From contig NZ_LR733275.1 of NCBI RefSeq assembly GCF_902506415.1, positions 4,187,856 through 4,251,855 of the forward strand: a DNA stretch of 64,000 nt. Reading direction: 5' to 3'. How positions within the stretch are numbered: the first letter of the stretch is position 1; each line of letters opens with the position of its first letter. Under the pieces are notes generated by a model. It saw only the letters and a program-made list of their open reading frames with translations. It searched no databases and was not told where the DNA came from. This DNA comes from Massilia sp. 9I (GTDB taxonomy: Bacteria; Pseudomonadota; Gammaproteobacteria; Burkholderiales; Burkholderiaceae_D). Below, in pieces: positions 1-9,355 of this stretch. A program made the position numbers and the translations under genes.

Positions 1-774
1 ATCGACGAGATCACGGACACCCGCGGCCAGCCGAACCGCGAGTGCCTGGCGCTGGGCGCGGCCAACGTCGTCACCGGCTTCTTCGGCGGCATGGGCGGCT
101 GCGCGCTGATCGGCCAGAGCATGATCAACGTGAACAGCGGCGGCACCGGGCGCCTGTCGGGAGTGACGGCCTCGCTGTTCCTGCTCTCCTTCATCCTGGT
201 GGGCTCGCGGTGGATCGAGCAGATCCCGCTGGCGGCGCTGATCGGCGTGATGTTCGTGGTGTGCGAGAAGACCTTCGAGTGGGGCACCTTCCGCCTGTTC
301 GGCAAGGTGCCGCGCGCCGACGCGCTGGTGATCGTGCTGGTGGCCGGCATCACCCTGGCCTTCGACCTGGCGGTGGCGGTGCTGGCGGGCGTGGTCGTGT
401 CGGCGCTGGTGTTCGCCTGGCAGCATGCGAAGCAGATCCGCGTCGCGACCGGCTTCGAAGAACACGGCTGGAAGGTCTACGACTTGGAAGGCACGCTGTT
501 CTTCGCCTCGGTGACCGGCTTCCAGGCCCTGTTCACGCCCAAGGACGACCCGCAGGACGTGGTGATCGAATTCCGCTGCGCGCGCGTGGCCGACCACTCC
601 GCGATCCAGGCGATCGACGCCCTGGCCGAGCGCTACCGCGCGCTGGGCAAGCGCCTGCACCTGCGCCACCTCAGCCCCGACTGCCGCGAGGTACTGGAGA
701 AGGCGAAGGACATGATCGAGGTGAACCTGGTGGAAGACCCGCGCTACCGGGTGGCGGACGATAAACTCGGCTGA
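1..774 (+). CDS. SulP family anion transporter, C-terminal part (5' end outside window)
   Basis: Reading frame 1 is open from the first base to a TGA at 772-774, so the start lies upstream of the window. The visible ~257 residues begin with the conserved stretch NVVTGFFGGMGGCALIGQS, found in late membrane segments of SulP sulfate/bicarbonate/anion permeases. Several hydrophobic helices follow (LFLLSFILVG, LVIVLVAGITLAFDLAVAV). The last ~100 residues look like a STAS domain (VYDLEGTLFFASVTGFQALF onward). It should sit in the inner membrane and move inorganic anions. The substrate (sulfate, bicarbonate or another) cannot be told from this fragment. A strong hairpin terminator follows. Confidence 0.9.
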   Translation: MDEITDTRGQPNRECLALGAANVVTGFFGGMGGCALIGQSMINVNSGGTGRLSGVTASLFLLSFILVGSRWIEQIPLAALIGVMFVVCEKTFEWGTFRLFGKVPRADALVIVLVAGITLAFDLAVAVLAGVVVSALVFAWQHAKQIRVATGFEEHGWKVYDLEGTLFFASVTGFQALFTPKDDPQDVVIEFRCARVADHSAIQAIDALAERYRALGKRLHLRHLSPDCREVLEKAKDMIEVNLVEDPRYRVADDKLG

Positions 775-784
775 ACATGATACA

Positions 785-810
785 AAAAATGCGGCCTGGG
801 CCGCATTTTT
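785..810. terminator. Bidirectional intrinsic terminator
   Basis: Perfect 11-bp stem (785-795 with 800-810) around a CTGG loop, with an A-run on the left and a T-run on the right. It can end the SulP gene on the plus strand and the DUF1841 gene on the minus strand, which converge here. Confidence 0.85.
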
Positions 811-833
811 GAATCACATCCGTAACGCGGAAA

Positions 834-1262
834 CTAGCGAGAGGCGCGCTGGCGCACGCATTCGATGTACGCCTCGGTATCCGGCGGCACGCCATTGCGC
901 TGCGAGGCCCAGATCATCTCTCCAAGGCATTCCATGATTTCGTGGTGGGCGTCGTGCTCGCCGCGCCGGGCCACCAGCGCGTCGTGCGCGGCCTTGATGC
1001 CGCGCGGCTGGTCGATCGATACCTGTTCGGCAATCGACAGGTGCATCGACAGGTGCAGGAAAGGATTCGGCTTGCCGCCTTCGACCGAATAGTCGCGCGC
1101 GATGGCCTCTTCCACGTCCTCCAGCTCGGCGTGGTATTCGGGATGCTGGACGATCCAGTCGGCCGCGATGGCGTCCATTGGGGTCAGGATCTCGCCGTTG
1201 CGCTGCTTGCGCAGGGCTTCGCAGAAAAAGCGGCGCACGTCGTGCGAGGACGGTGTGAACAT
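834..1262 (-). CDS. DUF1841 family protein
   Basis: A 142-residue soluble protein of unknown function. It begins MFTPSSHDVRRFFCEALRK and contains the acidic and histidine-rich pieces (NPFLHLSMHLSIAEQVSIDQ, EHDAHHEIMECLGEMIW) I associate with DUF1841, a small family common in beta- and gammaproteobacteria. The frame stays open a further ~100 codons upstream, but that part is Arg/Pro/Gln-rich shadow sequence. I chose the ATG at 1262 because homologous proteins begin at the MF.PS motif. No clear Shine-Dalgarno precedes it; an ATG 11 codons upstream is the alternative. It converges with the SulP gene. Confidence 0.8.
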   Translation of the reverse strand: MFTPSSHDVRRFFCEALRKQRNGEILTPMDAIAADWIVQHPEYHAELEDVEEAIARDYSVEGGKPNPFLHLSMHLSIAEQVSIDQPRGIKAAHDALVARRGEHDAHHEIMECLGEMIWASQRNGVPPDTEAYIECVRQRASR

Positions 1263-1330
1263 GGCGGGGAGGGGCAAAAGGGACGAAGGCGGCATTGTAA
1301 CGCGATGCCGCTCCGTTTGCCGGAGCTGCC

Positions 1331-2866
1331 TCAAGGAGCGGCGCCGGCAGCCGCGGGGCGCGGCTGGCAGTTGCTGCGCTGCTCCAGCGCAGCCTTGGCG
1401 CCGGCCTCGTCGCCCTGGCTCCTGAGCTGCGCGGCGATGTGCAGCAGCGCCAGGCAGGTGCGGGCCTGGCCCAGCTTGCGGTCGTCGCGCGCTTCCTCGA
1501 GCAGCTTGTCGCGGTTTATCTTGCCCAGGTAATAACGGGCGATCGGGCCCGGCCACTCGTCGTCGTTGCGCGCGAAGGCCTGCGCCAATTCGCGTTTGCC
1601 CAGTTCCCCTTCGCCGCTGCCGAGGCGCGCCGCGTGCAGCGCCAGGGCGCCGTGGCGTTCGCCGGGCCGCGCGTCCAGCGCGCGGCGCAGGTGCGCCGCG
1701 GCCGGGGCATAGCGCCCGGCCGACAGCAGGCTCTGTCCCATCGCCTGGTTAGCTTCCGGGCTGCCGTTGGCGGCCGCCTGTTCCAGCCAGGAACGCGCCA
1801 GCGCCATGTTTTGCGCCACGCCGTAGCCAAAGCGGTAGCGCAGCGCGAGCGACATCTGGGCGTCGGCATTGCCTTCGTCGGCTTCTTGGGCCAGCCAGGG
1901 TTCGACCACCTTGTTGTGGCCCAGCGGCGCGCCGCCGGTGCAGGAAATGTAGAGCTTTTGCTGGCTCATCGCGAACAGCACCCGGTGCGAGCGCAGGAAG
2001 TCGGCGCCGAGGATGACGTCGGCCCCGAGATTGCCGGTGTCGAGCACGCCGATGCGGGCGTTGGTGATGGTCTCATTGGCGATCTCCAGCTTGTCGACCA
2101 CCACCGCAAAGCGGGCCACCCGGTCGTCGCCGACGCCCGTGATGTCGTTCAGGCGCTCCACGCCGGGACCGTCCAGCTTCAGGCCGATTTCCTCGGCGGC
2201 GCTGCGCGTAATGGCGCTGACGCCGGAGCCGCTGCCGATCATGGCCCGGAATTTCTTGCCGTTGAGCCGGACTGTGAAGCGCGGGTTGGGACTGTCCGAC
2301 CAGCTGGTTTCAAAAGGCACTTCGACCGCGGCCGGGTCCCAGTAGGCCAGGAAGGTATCGCGGCAGTTGGTCGGGCGGAAGAAGTTGAGCTTCTTGTTGG
2401 CCAGGTCGAACTCGAGGTCGGCCTGCAGCAGGAAGGGGGCGCCCACCATGGCGTCGTAGGAGGGCGGCGAGCCGAAGTCGCCGATCACCGGCATCGTGAG
2501 CCTGGTGCTGCGGGTGGGGCCGGCGACGAATTCCTTGAGCTTGGCGGAGTAGAGGCGGGAATAGCCGCCGACGCCGCGCGCGCTCGCCCCGGTCGACCAC
2601 AGCGTCAGGTCGCGGCGCGAGGTGCCGGTGTGGGTCAGCGCCGTCAGGTCGGCGCCCAGGTTGACCAGCAGCGAGGCCGGGCTGCCGTCGATGCGGCCTT
2701 CCATCGTGATGTTCATCCCGGTGCCGGCGTAGCGGATCGGGATGGTCTCGATCTTGACGTAGCGACAACGCTTGGGATCATCTTCCTGCTGGGCGTGGGC
2801 CGGCGCAAGGAGGGCGTAGCCAAGGACGGCCGCGGTGAGGACATGGAGAAAGGTGGGGGAGCGCAT
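1331..2866 (-). CDS. Exported retropepsin-like protein with Sel1/TPR tail, catalytic aspartates missing
   Basis: About 511 residues. A signal peptide (MRSPTFLHVLTAAVLGYALL...AHA) points to the periplasm. Two retropepsin-like lobes follow: lobe 1 around GSPASLLVNLGADLTALT (about 61-78) and lobe 2 around FRAMIGSGSGVSAIT (about 206-220), closed by the family-typical VILGADFL (about 284-291). Where active aspartic proteases carry D-T/S-G, lobe 1 has N69-L-G and lobe 2 has G211-S-G, so both catalytic Asp positions appear lost. A DTG at 276-278 lies in the strand before ILGADFL and is probably chance. The C-terminal third has a Sel1-like repeat (EADEGNADAQMSLALRYRFGYG) and TPR-like helices. The ATG at 2866 gives the signal peptide; a GTG at 2905 is the alternative. 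Proteolysis is doubtful; a binding role is more likely. Confidence 0.8.
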   Translation of the reverse strand: MRSPTFLHVLTAAVLGYALLAPAHAQQEDDPKRCRYVKIETIPIRYAGTGMNITMEGRIDGSPASLLVNLGADLTALTHTGTSRRDLTLWSTGASARGVGGYSRLYSAKLKEFVAGPTRSTRLTMPVIGDFGSPPSYDAMVGAPFLLQADLEFDLANKKLNFFRPTNCRDTFLAYWDPAAVEVPFETSWSDSPNPRFTVRLNGKKFRAMIGSGSGVSAITRSAAEEIGLKLDGPGVERLNDITGVGDDRVARFAVVVDKLEIANETITNARIGVLDTGNLGADVILGADFLRSHRVLFAMSQQKLYISCTGGAPLGHNKVVEPWLAQEADEGNADAQMSLALRYRFGYGVAQNMALARSWLEQAAANGSPEANQAMGQSLLSAGRYAPAAAHLRRALDARPGERHGALALHAARLGSGEGELGKRELAQAFARNDDEWPGPIARYYLGKINRDKLLEEARDDRKLGQARTCLALLHIAAQLRSQGDEAGAKAALEQRSNCQPRPAAAGAAP

Positions 2867-2911
2867 GCCCCATTGTGGAGCGGGCTTGTAGGATTGCCAA
2901 TTCACCGGGCA

Positions 2912-2946
2912 TAAAAATACCCATCCGCCGGCTTGCGCGAAGCCGG
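2912..2946 (-). terminator. Possible weak terminator after rppH
   Basis: A 7-bp stem (2928-2934 with 2940-2946). Read on the minus strand it is followed about 8 nt later by a short T-rich stretch (GTATTTTTATG). It lies between rppH and the retropepsin-like gene. The gap between stem and T-run makes it uncertain. Confidence 0.3.
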
Positions 2947-2971
2947 TGAACGGGTTTTTCCTGCGGGCTGC

Positions 2972-3625
2972 TTACTCGCCCGGCGTCAGCAGCAGCGAGT
3001 CCGGCGCCGCCGGCGCGGCAGCGCTTGCCGTGGCGGTCGATGCCGTGCTGGCCGCTTGCTGCTGGCCACCTTTGCCGCCGCCCTGCGCCCGCGCATGCGG
3101 CTGGCGCAGATAGCGCGCAGTATGGCGGCGCTCGCCGTTCGGGCCCTTGGCCGGCCAGGTGATGAAGCGCGACAACTCCTGCAGCGCGCGCTGGTAGACA
3201 TCGCGCTTGAACTCGATGACCACGTCCAGCGGCACCCAATAGTCGTGCCAGCGCCAGGCATCGAACTCGGGATGGTCGGTCAGGCGCAGGTTGACGTCAT
3301 TGTCCCTTGCCATCATGCGCAGCAGGAACCAGATCTGCTTCTGGCCACGGTAGTGGCCGCGGATCTCGCGCTTGATGAAGTGGTCGGGCACTTCATAGCG
3401 CAGCCAGTCGCGGGTACGGCCCACGATCTTGACGTGCTCCTGGCGCAAGCCGATTTCTTCCTCGAGCTCGCGGTACATCGCCTGCTCCGGCGTTTCGCCG
3501 TATTTGATACCCCCTTGCGGAAACTGCCACGAGTGCTCGCGCACCCGCTTGCCCCACCACACCTCGTTGTTGGCGTTCAGCAGGATGATGCCGACGTTGG
3601 GGCGGAACCCTTCACGATCGAGCAT
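2972..3625 (-). CDS. rppH: RNA pyrophosphohydrolase (Nudix)
   Basis: A 217-residue Nudix hydrolase that removes pyrophosphate from the 5' triphosphate end of mRNAs and so opens them to RNase E decay. The N-terminus [20 protein letters not shown] is typical of RppH. The complete Nudix box spans G38 to L60 (E44, R52-E53, E56-E57, G59), and SWQFPQGGI, the RNA-pyrophosphohydrolase signature, leads into it. The catalytic domain ends near residue 160. The remaining ~55 residues are a low-complexity Gln/Ala/Ser/Pro tail, longer than in E. coli. It is divergent from proS, with ~200 bp between the starts; this rppH-proS arrangement is common in betaproteobacteria. Confidence 0.93.
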   Translation of the reverse strand: MLDREGFRPNVGIILLNANNEVWWGKRVREHSWQFPQGGIKYGETPEQAMYRELEEEIGLRQEHVKIVGRTRDWLRYEVPDHFIKREIRGHYRGQKQIWFLLRMMARDNDVNLRLTDHPEFDAWRWHDYWVPLDVVIEFKRDVYQRALQELSRFITWPAKGPNGERRHTARYLRQPHARAQGGGKGGQQQAASTASTATASAAAPAAPDSLLLTPGE

Positions 3626-3829
3626 AAGTGCACCTCGAAACTTTCTGCCGGCCGTACGATCCTTATATTTTTACCCACAAATTGCCATCGCCACCGGATC
3701 GGCAAGTTGCCGATGAGGTAGGTGCTGCGTGTTCCGGACCCATTTGTAGAAAGATTGGACGCATCAGCCAGCTAATCCTTTAAAATTAGGTCGATTATAA
3801 CTCTCTCTTTTTAAAAAGAATTCACGGAT

Positions 3830-5548
3830 ATGCGCGCCTCACGATTTTTTATTTCAACTCTTAAAGAAGCGCCTTCCGACGCCGAAATCGTCAGCCACCA
3901 GCTGATGATGCGCGCCGGGATGATCAAGCGCCTCGGTTCGGGTATCTATACCTATATGCCGACCGGCCTGCGCATCATCCGCAAGGTCGAGAACATCATC
4001 CGCGAAGAGATGAACAAGGCGGGCGCCATCGAGCTCCTGATGCCGCTGGTGCAGCCGGCCGAACTGTGGCAGGAGACGGGCCGCTGGGACAAGATGGGCC
4101 CGGAGCTGATGCGGGTCAAAGACCGCCATGGCCGTGAGTTCGCCATCCAGCCGACCTCGGAAGAAGTCGTGACCGACGTCGTGCGCAGTGAACTGAAGTC
4201 CTACCGCCAGCTGCCGATCAACTTCTATCACATCCAGACCAAGTTCCGCGACGAGCGCCGTCCACGCTTCGGCCTGATGCGCGGCCGCGAGTTCACCATG
4301 AAGGACGCCTATTCCTTCGACCGCGACGTCGAGGGCATGCAGAAGTCCTACGCGACCATGTTCGACGCCTACACCAAGATCTTCACCCGCTTCGGCCTGA
4401 AGTTCCGCGCGGTGGCGGCCGACAACGGCGCCATCGGCGGCACCGGTTCGCATGAATTCCACGTCATCGCCAGCACCGGCGAAGACGCGCTGGTCTACTG
4501 CCCGACTTCCGACTACGCAGCCAACATCGAAGCGGCCGAGGCCCTGGCCACCGGCGAGCGTGGCGCGGCCACGCAGCAGCTGACCAAGACGTCCACGCCT
4601 GGCAAGACCAAATGCGAAGCCGTGGCCGAACTCTTGAGCATCCCGCTGGAAAAGCACGTCAAGAGCATCGCCCTGACCGTCGAGAACGAAGGCAAGAAGA
4701 GCTACTTCCTGCTGCTGCTGCGCGCCGATCACGAGCTCAACGAGATCAAGGTCAACAAGGTCCCGGGCCTGAAAGAATTCCGCTTCTCGACCGAAGCCGA
4801 GATCCAGGAAGTCTACGGCACCGTGCCGGGCTACCTCGGTCCGATCGGTACCAAGCAGCCGGTCACCGTGGTGGCCGACCGCAGCGTCGCGAACATGGCC
4901 GACTTCGTCTGCGGCGCCAATGAAGCCGACTATCACTACACCGGCGCCAACTGGGGCCGTGACGCAGCCGAACCGCTGGTGGCCGACCTGCGCAACGTGG
5001 TCGAAGGCGATGCTTCGCCGGACGGCAAGGGCGTGCTGGCGATCGAGCGCGGCATCGAAGTGGGCCACGTGTTCCAGCTCGGTACCGCCTACTCGGAAGC
5101 GATGGACGCCACCTTCCTGGACGAAGCCGGTAAACCGGCGCCGCTGCAGATGGGCTGCTACGGCATCGGCGTGACCCGCATCCTGGGCGCGGCGATCGAA
5201 CAGAACTACGACGACAAGGGCATCATCTGGCCGGATTCGATCGCTCCCTTCGAGATGGTACTGTGCCCGATGGGCCTGGACCGCAGCGAGATGGTCAAGG
5301 AGCAGACCGAAAAGCTGTACGCCGACCTGCAGGCGGCCGGCATCGACGTGATCGTCGACGACCGCGGCCTGCGCCCGGGCGCCATGTTCGCCGACTGGGA
5401 ACTGATCGGTGTCCCGCACCGCGTCGTGATCGGCGAGCGCGGCCTCAAGGAAGGCAACCTGGAATACCAGGGCCGCCGCGACGAAGCCGCCACCAGCGTG
5501 CCGGTCGACGGCATGGTCGCCTTCATCAAGGGCAAGCTGGGCAAGTGA
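3830..5548 (+). CDS. proS: Prolyl-tRNA synthetase
   Basis: A 572-residue class II aminoacyl-tRNA synthetase that charges tRNA-Pro in the cytoplasm. It starts [20 protein letters not shown], like bacterial-type ProS, and its length fits that type. Motif 2 ([21 protein letters not shown]) and motif 3 ([15 protein letters not shown]) are intact. Between them sits the ~150-residue YbaK-like editing insertion (about residues 240-390), which clears mischarged Ala-tRNA-Pro. The C-terminal anticodon-binding domain ([12 protein letters not shown] onward) follows. The stop overlaps the GTG start of the lytic transglycosylase gene by two bases, suggesting translational coupling. Confidence 0.97.
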   Translation: MRASRFFISTLKEAPSDAEIVSHQLMMRAGMIKRLGSGIYTYMPTGLRIIRKVENIIREEMNKAGAIELLMPLVQPAELWQETGRWDKMGPELMRVKDRHGREFAIQPTSEEVVTDVVRSELKSYRQLPINFYHIQTKFRDERRPRFGLMRGREFTMKDAYSFDRDVEGMQKSYATMFDAYTKIFTRFGLKFRAVAADNGAIGGTGSHEFHVIASTGEDALVYCPTSDYAANIEAAEALATGERGAATQQLTKTSTPGKTKCEAVAELLSIPLEKHVKSIALTVENEGKKSYFLLLLRADHELNEIKVNKVPGLKEFRFSTEAEIQEVYGTVPGYLGPIGTKQPVTVVADRSVANMADFVCGANEADYHYTGANWGRDAAEPLVADLRNVVEGDASPDGKGVLAIERGIEVGHVFQLGTAYSEAMDATFLDEAGKPAPLQMGCYGIGVTRILGAAIEQNYDDKGIIWPDSIAPFEMVLCPMGLDRSEMVKEQTEKLYADLQAAGIDVIVDDRGLRPGAMFADWELIGVPHRVVIGERGLKEGNLEYQGRRDEAATSVPVDGMVAFIKGKLGK

Positions 5549-6171
5549 ACCTGGTGACGCTGTTCCCTTGGGCGGCGAGCGCGCTGCTCGCCGCCGGCCT
5601 GCTGTTCGGTGGCTCGGCGCAGGCCGGCAACCAGAAAGAAGAACAGCTGGCCGATGCGGTGCGCCTGGCCCTGGCCAACGCCATCCACGACAGCCGCCCG
5701 CCCAAGCCCGTCCTGCGCGACGAGGCGGCGCGGGCGCGCTACCAGGCCTGGTTCGACGAGATGTCGCGCCGGCTCGCCAAGCGCGTCCCGGACCTGCAGT
5801 CGCGCACCGAGTTCCTGGAAGCGGTCTGGTACGAATCGACCCGCTCCGGCCTCGATCCGGGACTGGTGCTGGGCCTGATCCAGGTCGAGTCGGCCTACCG
5901 CAAGTACGCCATCTCGATTGCCGGCGCGCGCGGCTACATGCAGGTGATGCCGTTCTGGACCAAGGTGATCGGCGACAGCGACCGCCGCATGCTGTTCCAC
6001 ATGCAGACCAACCTGCGCTACGGCTGCTCGATCCTGCGCATGTACATCGACATGGAGAAGGGCAACCTCTACCTGGCGCTGGGCCGCTACAACGGCAGCC
6101 GCGGCAAGCCGCAGTATCCCAATGCCGTGCTCTCGGCCTGGAAGAAGTGGGAGTTCGGGCCTGCGGCCTGA
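5545..6171 (+). CDS. Lytic transglycosylase, SLT domain
   Basis: About 208 residues. It starts at a GTG that overlaps the proS stop (an alternative GTG lies at 5554). A signal peptide ([22 protein letters not shown]) sends it to the periplasm. The catalytic SLT domain has the family pattern [20 protein letters not shown] followed by YMQVMPFW. The Glu in QVESAY is the expected acid that cleaves the MurNAc-GlcNAc bond and forms 1,6-anhydroMurNAc. The second signature, [17 protein letters not shown], is also present. It belongs to the short Slt/MltE-like lytic transglycosylases commonly found after proS in betaproteobacteria. Which cell process it serves cannot be told here. Confidence 0.9.
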   Translation: MNLVTLFPWAASALLAAGLLFGGSAQAGNQKEEQLADAVRLALANAIHDSRPPKPVLRDEAARARYQAWFDEMSRRLAKRVPDLQSRTEFLEAVWYESTRSGLDPGLVLGLIQVESAYRKYAISIAGARGYMQVMPFWTKVIGDSDRRMLFHMQTNLRYGCSILRMYIDMEKGNLYLALGRYNGSRGKPQYPNAVLSAWKKWEFGPAA

Positions 6172-6253
6172 GCCTACAATCCCGAAACATTTCAATCTGC
6201 CATATGTACTTGGCAAGGTGTAAACTCTTCGCTTTCCCGACCTCGAGGTCTCC

Positions 6254-7708
6254 ATGCGATTGTCCACCCTTGCCGGCGCCATCCTGATTGCGACGCTGGC
6301 CGGCTGCGCGGCCGTGCCGCCGGCTTCCCAGCTACCTGCCCCCGCACAGAACGAAGCGCGCGCGAAGAACGTTATCTTCTTCCTCGGCGACGGCATGGGC
6401 CTGAACACCCTCACCGCCGCCCGCATCTTCCACGCCGGCGAAGAGGGCGAACTCACCATTGATCGCCTGCCCGAATCGGCCTTCGTAAAGACCTTCTCGA
6501 ACGACGCGATGGTCACCGACAGCGCCGCCGGCATGGCCGCCTACATGACGGGCGTGAAGCACAACAACGGCGTGATCTCGATGTCCTTCGGCACCCGCTC
6601 GATCGCCCCCGGCAAGGACGCCAACGGCAATGCGCTGGTCAGCAAATGCGAGAACGGTTCGCCGGCGACGACCCTGCTGGAACTGGCGCGCAGCCGCGGC
6701 ATGGCGGCGGGGGTCGTCACCAACACCAGCGTCACCGATGCGACCCCCGCGTCCGCCTATGGCCATGGCTGCCACCGCAAGCTGGAGACCGACTTCGCCG
6801 CGATGCTGGTGCCGGGCGGCGCCGGCTACAACAGCGCCCTGGGAAGCCGTGGCCTGGATGTGCTGTTCGGCGGCGGCGCCCAGTTCTTCACGCCCTTTGC
6901 GCGCGGCGGCAAGCGCGCCGACAACCGCGACCTGCTGGCCGAGATGCAGGCCCAGGGCTTCCGTGTGGTCTCCGACACCGCGGGCTTGAATACTCTGGCC
7001 GCCAATCCGCAGCAGCGGGCCGTCGGCCTGTTCGCGCAGAACCACATGGACTACGACGCGGCGCGCGACCCGGCCAAGCAGCCGAGCTTGAGCGAGATGA
7101 CGCGCAAGGCCATCGAGCTGCTGGCGCCGAACGCCGGCCCGCAAGGCAAGGGCTTCTTCCTGGTGGTCGAGGGCGGCCTGATCGACCACGCGCTGCACGC
7201 CACGCTCGGCAAACGCGCGCTGCAGGAAACCGTGTCCTACAACGCCGCCATGCAGGCCGCGCTGGAGAAAATGGAAGCGCTGGATCCCGGCCTGAAGAAC
7301 ACCCTGATCGTCGCCACCGCCGACCATGACCACACGCTGCTCCTGAACGGTTACACGGTCCGCACCGGCAAGACCACCCCGACCAATCCGGGCGTCCTGG
7401 GGCTGGTGCGTAACCTCGACGGCAGCCTCAAGCTGGATAAAGAGGGCCGCCCGTTCACCATCATCGGCTTCGGCACCGGCGAGAACCGCACCAACGGCAG
7501 TCGTGGCAGCAAGCCAGCCTTGACCGACGAGATCGTGACGCGCGACGACTACCACCAGGAAGCGGTGGTGCGCACCCGCGTCGGCGCCGAGACCCATGGC
7601 GGCACCGACGTCTACCTCGGCGCCGCCGGCGCCGGTGCGGAGCTGTTCCGCGGGACCATCGACAACACCCGCGTCTTCAGCCTGATCAAGACCGCCGCCG
7701 GCCTGTAA
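6254..7708 (+). CDS. Alkaline phosphatase, predicted lipoprotein
   Basis: A 484-residue PhoA-superfamily phosphomonoesterase. The N-terminus MRLSTLAGAILIATLAGC carries a lipobox (LAGC), so it is probably lipid-anchored, unlike its downstream paralogue. Metal and active-site motifs are in order: NVIFFLGDGMG, VTDSAAGMAAYMTG (nucleophile Ser), LIDHALHATLGK, ATADHDHT and AETHGG. Two cysteines (SKCENG, GHGCHRK) match positions in the paralogue and may form a disulfide. A GAGG Shine-Dalgarno precedes the ATG. The second phosphatase starts 10 bp after its stop, so the pair is probably one transcript. No convincing Pho box was seen upstream. Confidence 0.92.
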   Translation: MRLSTLAGAILIATLAGCAAVPPASQLPAPAQNEARAKNVIFFLGDGMGLNTLTAARIFHAGEEGELTIDRLPESAFVKTFSNDAMVTDSAAGMAAYMTGVKHNNGVISMSFGTRSIAPGKDANGNALVSKCENGSPATTLLELARSRGMAAGVVTNTSVTDATPASAYGHGCHRKLETDFAAMLVPGGAGYNSALGSRGLDVLFGGGAQFFTPFARGGKRADNRDLLAEMQAQGFRVVSDTAGLNTLAANPQQRAVGLFAQNHMDYDAARDPAKQPSLSEMTRKAIELLAPNAGPQGKGFFLVVEGGLIDHALHATLGKRALQETVSYNAAMQAALEKMEALDPGLKNTLIVATADHDHTLLLNGYTVRTGKTTPTNPGVLGLVRNLDGSLKLDKEGRPFTIIGFGTGENRTNGSRGSKPALTDEIVTRDDYHQEAVVRTRVGAETHGGTDVYLGAAGAGAELFRGTIDNTRVFSLIKTAAGL

Positions 7709-7718
7709 GGAGACCACC

Positions 7719-9083
7719 ATGAACAAACGACTTTTCCTCCTGCTGGCCGCCACCTTCTGCAGCAGCGCCGCCCTGGCCGCGCCGCAGGCCAAGAACATCA
7801 TCTTCTTCCTGGGCGATGGCATGGGCCCGACCACGATCACCGCCGCGCGCATCTACAAGCACGGCGAGGACGGCCTGCTCGGCTTCGAAAAGCTGGAGCG
7901 CACCGCGCGCATCAAGACCTATTCGAACGACTTCCAGACCACCGACAGCGCGCCGTCGATGGGCGCCTACATGACCGGCGTGAAGATCAACCAGGACGGC
8001 ATCTCGATCAAGGATGCGCGCGCCATCGACCCGGACAAGGACGCTAACGGCAACCGCTCGGTCGACAAGTGCGTCGATGGCCAGGTGGTGCCGACCATCC
8101 TCGAACTGGCCAAGGCCGCTGGTCGTGCCGTGGGGGCGGTGACCACCACCGCGCTGACCCACGCCACGCCGGCGTCGACCTTCTCGCACGTGTGCCACCG
8201 CGACGCGGCCTACAGCATCGCGCGCCAGATCGTGCCGGGCGGCGCGGGCTACAACACGGCGCTGGGCGACGGCGTCGACGTCCTGATGGGCGGCGCGCGC
8301 AACTACTTCACGCCCTTCGACAAGGCGAGCAATCCCAAGGGCCGCGCGGATGGGCGCGACCTGCTGAAGGAATTCGCCGCGCAGGGCTATGCCGTTGGCG
8401 CGACGCGCGCGGACATGATGTCGGCGCGCCCGGGCCGCAAGTTCGTCGGCATCTACAGCGCCGACGACCACCTGGACTATTCACTGGCGCGCCGCCCTGA
8501 GCAGCCGACGCTGAGCGAAATGGCGCTGAAAGCCATCGAACTGCTGTCGAAAGATCCGGATGGCTTCTTCCTGATGGTCGAAGGCGGCAAGATCGACCAC
8601 GCCCTGCATGACAACAACGCCAAGAACGCGCTGGCGGACACGGTGGCCTTCGACGAGGCGATCCAGGCCGCGATCGAACGGATGCGCCAGATCGACCCGG
8701 GGCTGGAGAACACCCTGATCGTGGTGACGGCCGACCATGACCACACCATGGTCCTGAACGGCTACCCGAAGCGCGGCAGCAAGGTGCTGGACATCGTGCA
8801 CGACTACGCCACCGGCGAACCGAAGAAGGACGCCGACGGCAAGACCTTTACCGCGCTCGTCTTCGGCAACGGCAAGGTGCGTCCCGACGTGCGCGCGGAT
8901 GTGGACAGCGCCACCGCCCAGGGCGACGACTACCTGCAGGAAGCGGGCGTGCGCACGGTGTACGAGTCGCACGGGGGCGGGGACGTGAAGCTGTATGCGA
9001 CCGGGGCGGGATCGGCGCCGTTCAAGGGGACGATCGAGAATACGCAGGTGTTCCACCTGATTAAGGCGGCGGCGGGGCTTTGA
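7719..9083 (+). CDS. Alkaline phosphatase, predicted periplasmic
   Basis: A 454-residue paralogue of the preceding gene with a standard Sec signal peptide (MNKRLFLLLAATFCSSAALA) and no lipobox. Motifs: NIIFFLGDGMG, TTDSAPSMGAYMTG (nucleophile Ser), KIDHALHDNNAK, VTADHDHT and YESHGG. It frees inorganic phosphate from phosphomonoesters in the periplasm. An AGGAG Shine-Dalgarno lies just before its ATG, and the 10-bp gap from the first phosphatase suggests a tandem duplication that diverged in localisation. Both stretches between NIIFF and the Ser motif are colinear with each other. The gene is followed by a palindromic repeat pair. Confidence 0.93.
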   Translation: MNKRLFLLLAATFCSSAALAAPQAKNIIFFLGDGMGPTTITAARIYKHGEDGLLGFEKLERTARIKTYSNDFQTTDSAPSMGAYMTGVKINQDGISIKDARAIDPDKDANGNRSVDKCVDGQVVPTILELAKAAGRAVGAVTTTALTHATPASTFSHVCHRDAAYSIARQIVPGGAGYNTALGDGVDVLMGGARNYFTPFDKASNPKGRADGRDLLKEFAAQGYAVGATRADMMSARPGRKFVGIYSADDHLDYSLARRPEQPTLSEMALKAIELLSKDPDGFFLMVEGGKIDHALHDNNAKNALADTVAFDEAIQAAIERMRQIDPGLENTLIVVTADHDHTMVLNGYPKRGSKVLDIVHDYATGEPKKDADGKTFTALVFGNGKVRPDVRADVDSATAQGDDYLQEAGVRTVYESHGGGDVKLYATGAGSAPFKGTIENTQVFHLIKAAAGL

Positions 9084-9134
9084 TCAGGGACGTGATCGAA
9101 GTCGCGGCCGCAAGATTGCCGCAACCTCTACCAA

Positions 9135-9238
9135 CGTCGTCCCGGCGAAGGCCGGGACCCAATTCCGTCGTACAGTGAGAACGCATGCGCTTTTGGCGGC
9201 GCACGCAAAATTGGATCCCGGCCTGCGCCGGGATGACG
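9135..9238. repeat. REP-like palindromic repeat pair
   Basis: Two copies of a ~30-bp unit lie in opposite orientation at 9135-9164 and 9209-9238. They match at about 27 of 30 positions and are separated by 44 bp. Each unit is itself palindromic around CCCGGC...GCCGGG. The same unit recurs as a pair at 60265-60379. This resembles bacterial REP/BIME elements sitting between genes. Confidence 0.8.
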
Positions 9239-9297
9239 ATTCAAAGTTTGGTGGTCAAAACGTAGACAGCAGCCTGCAGACCGCCCCCAAAACAAAA

Positions 9298-9322
9298 AGC
9301 CCCGTCATCCGACGGGGCTTTT
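9298..9322. terminator. Intrinsic terminator
   Basis: A 9-bp GC-rich stem (9298-9306 with 9311-9319) with an ATCC loop, flanked by A-rich sequence on the left and TTTT on the right. It can terminate the minus-strand SWIB gene and, on the plus strand, read-through from the phosphatases. Confidence 0.8.
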
Positions 9323-9355
9323 CATTTGCAAGGCTACTGGACAGCCGGCCAGTGT

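Noticed and set aside
42..764. A second plus-strand frame of 240 codons over the SulP gene
   Set aside because: It is the +2 shadow of the transporter; the frame-1 translation has the SulP and STAS features.
1263..1556. Upstream in-frame extension of the DUF1841 gene
   Set aside because: Overlaps the retropepsin-like gene and is Arg/Pro/Gln-rich; the family begins at MFTPSS.
3854..6190. A 778-codon minus-strand frame opposite proS and the lytic transglycosylase
   Set aside because: Antisense to two clear genes, and its translation has no family features.
6197..6215. A CTGCCAT half-site before the first alkaline phosphatase that resembles a Pho box
   Set aside because: Only one seven-base half fits; the second half at the 11-bp period does not match CTGTCAT, so phosphate control cannot be claimed.
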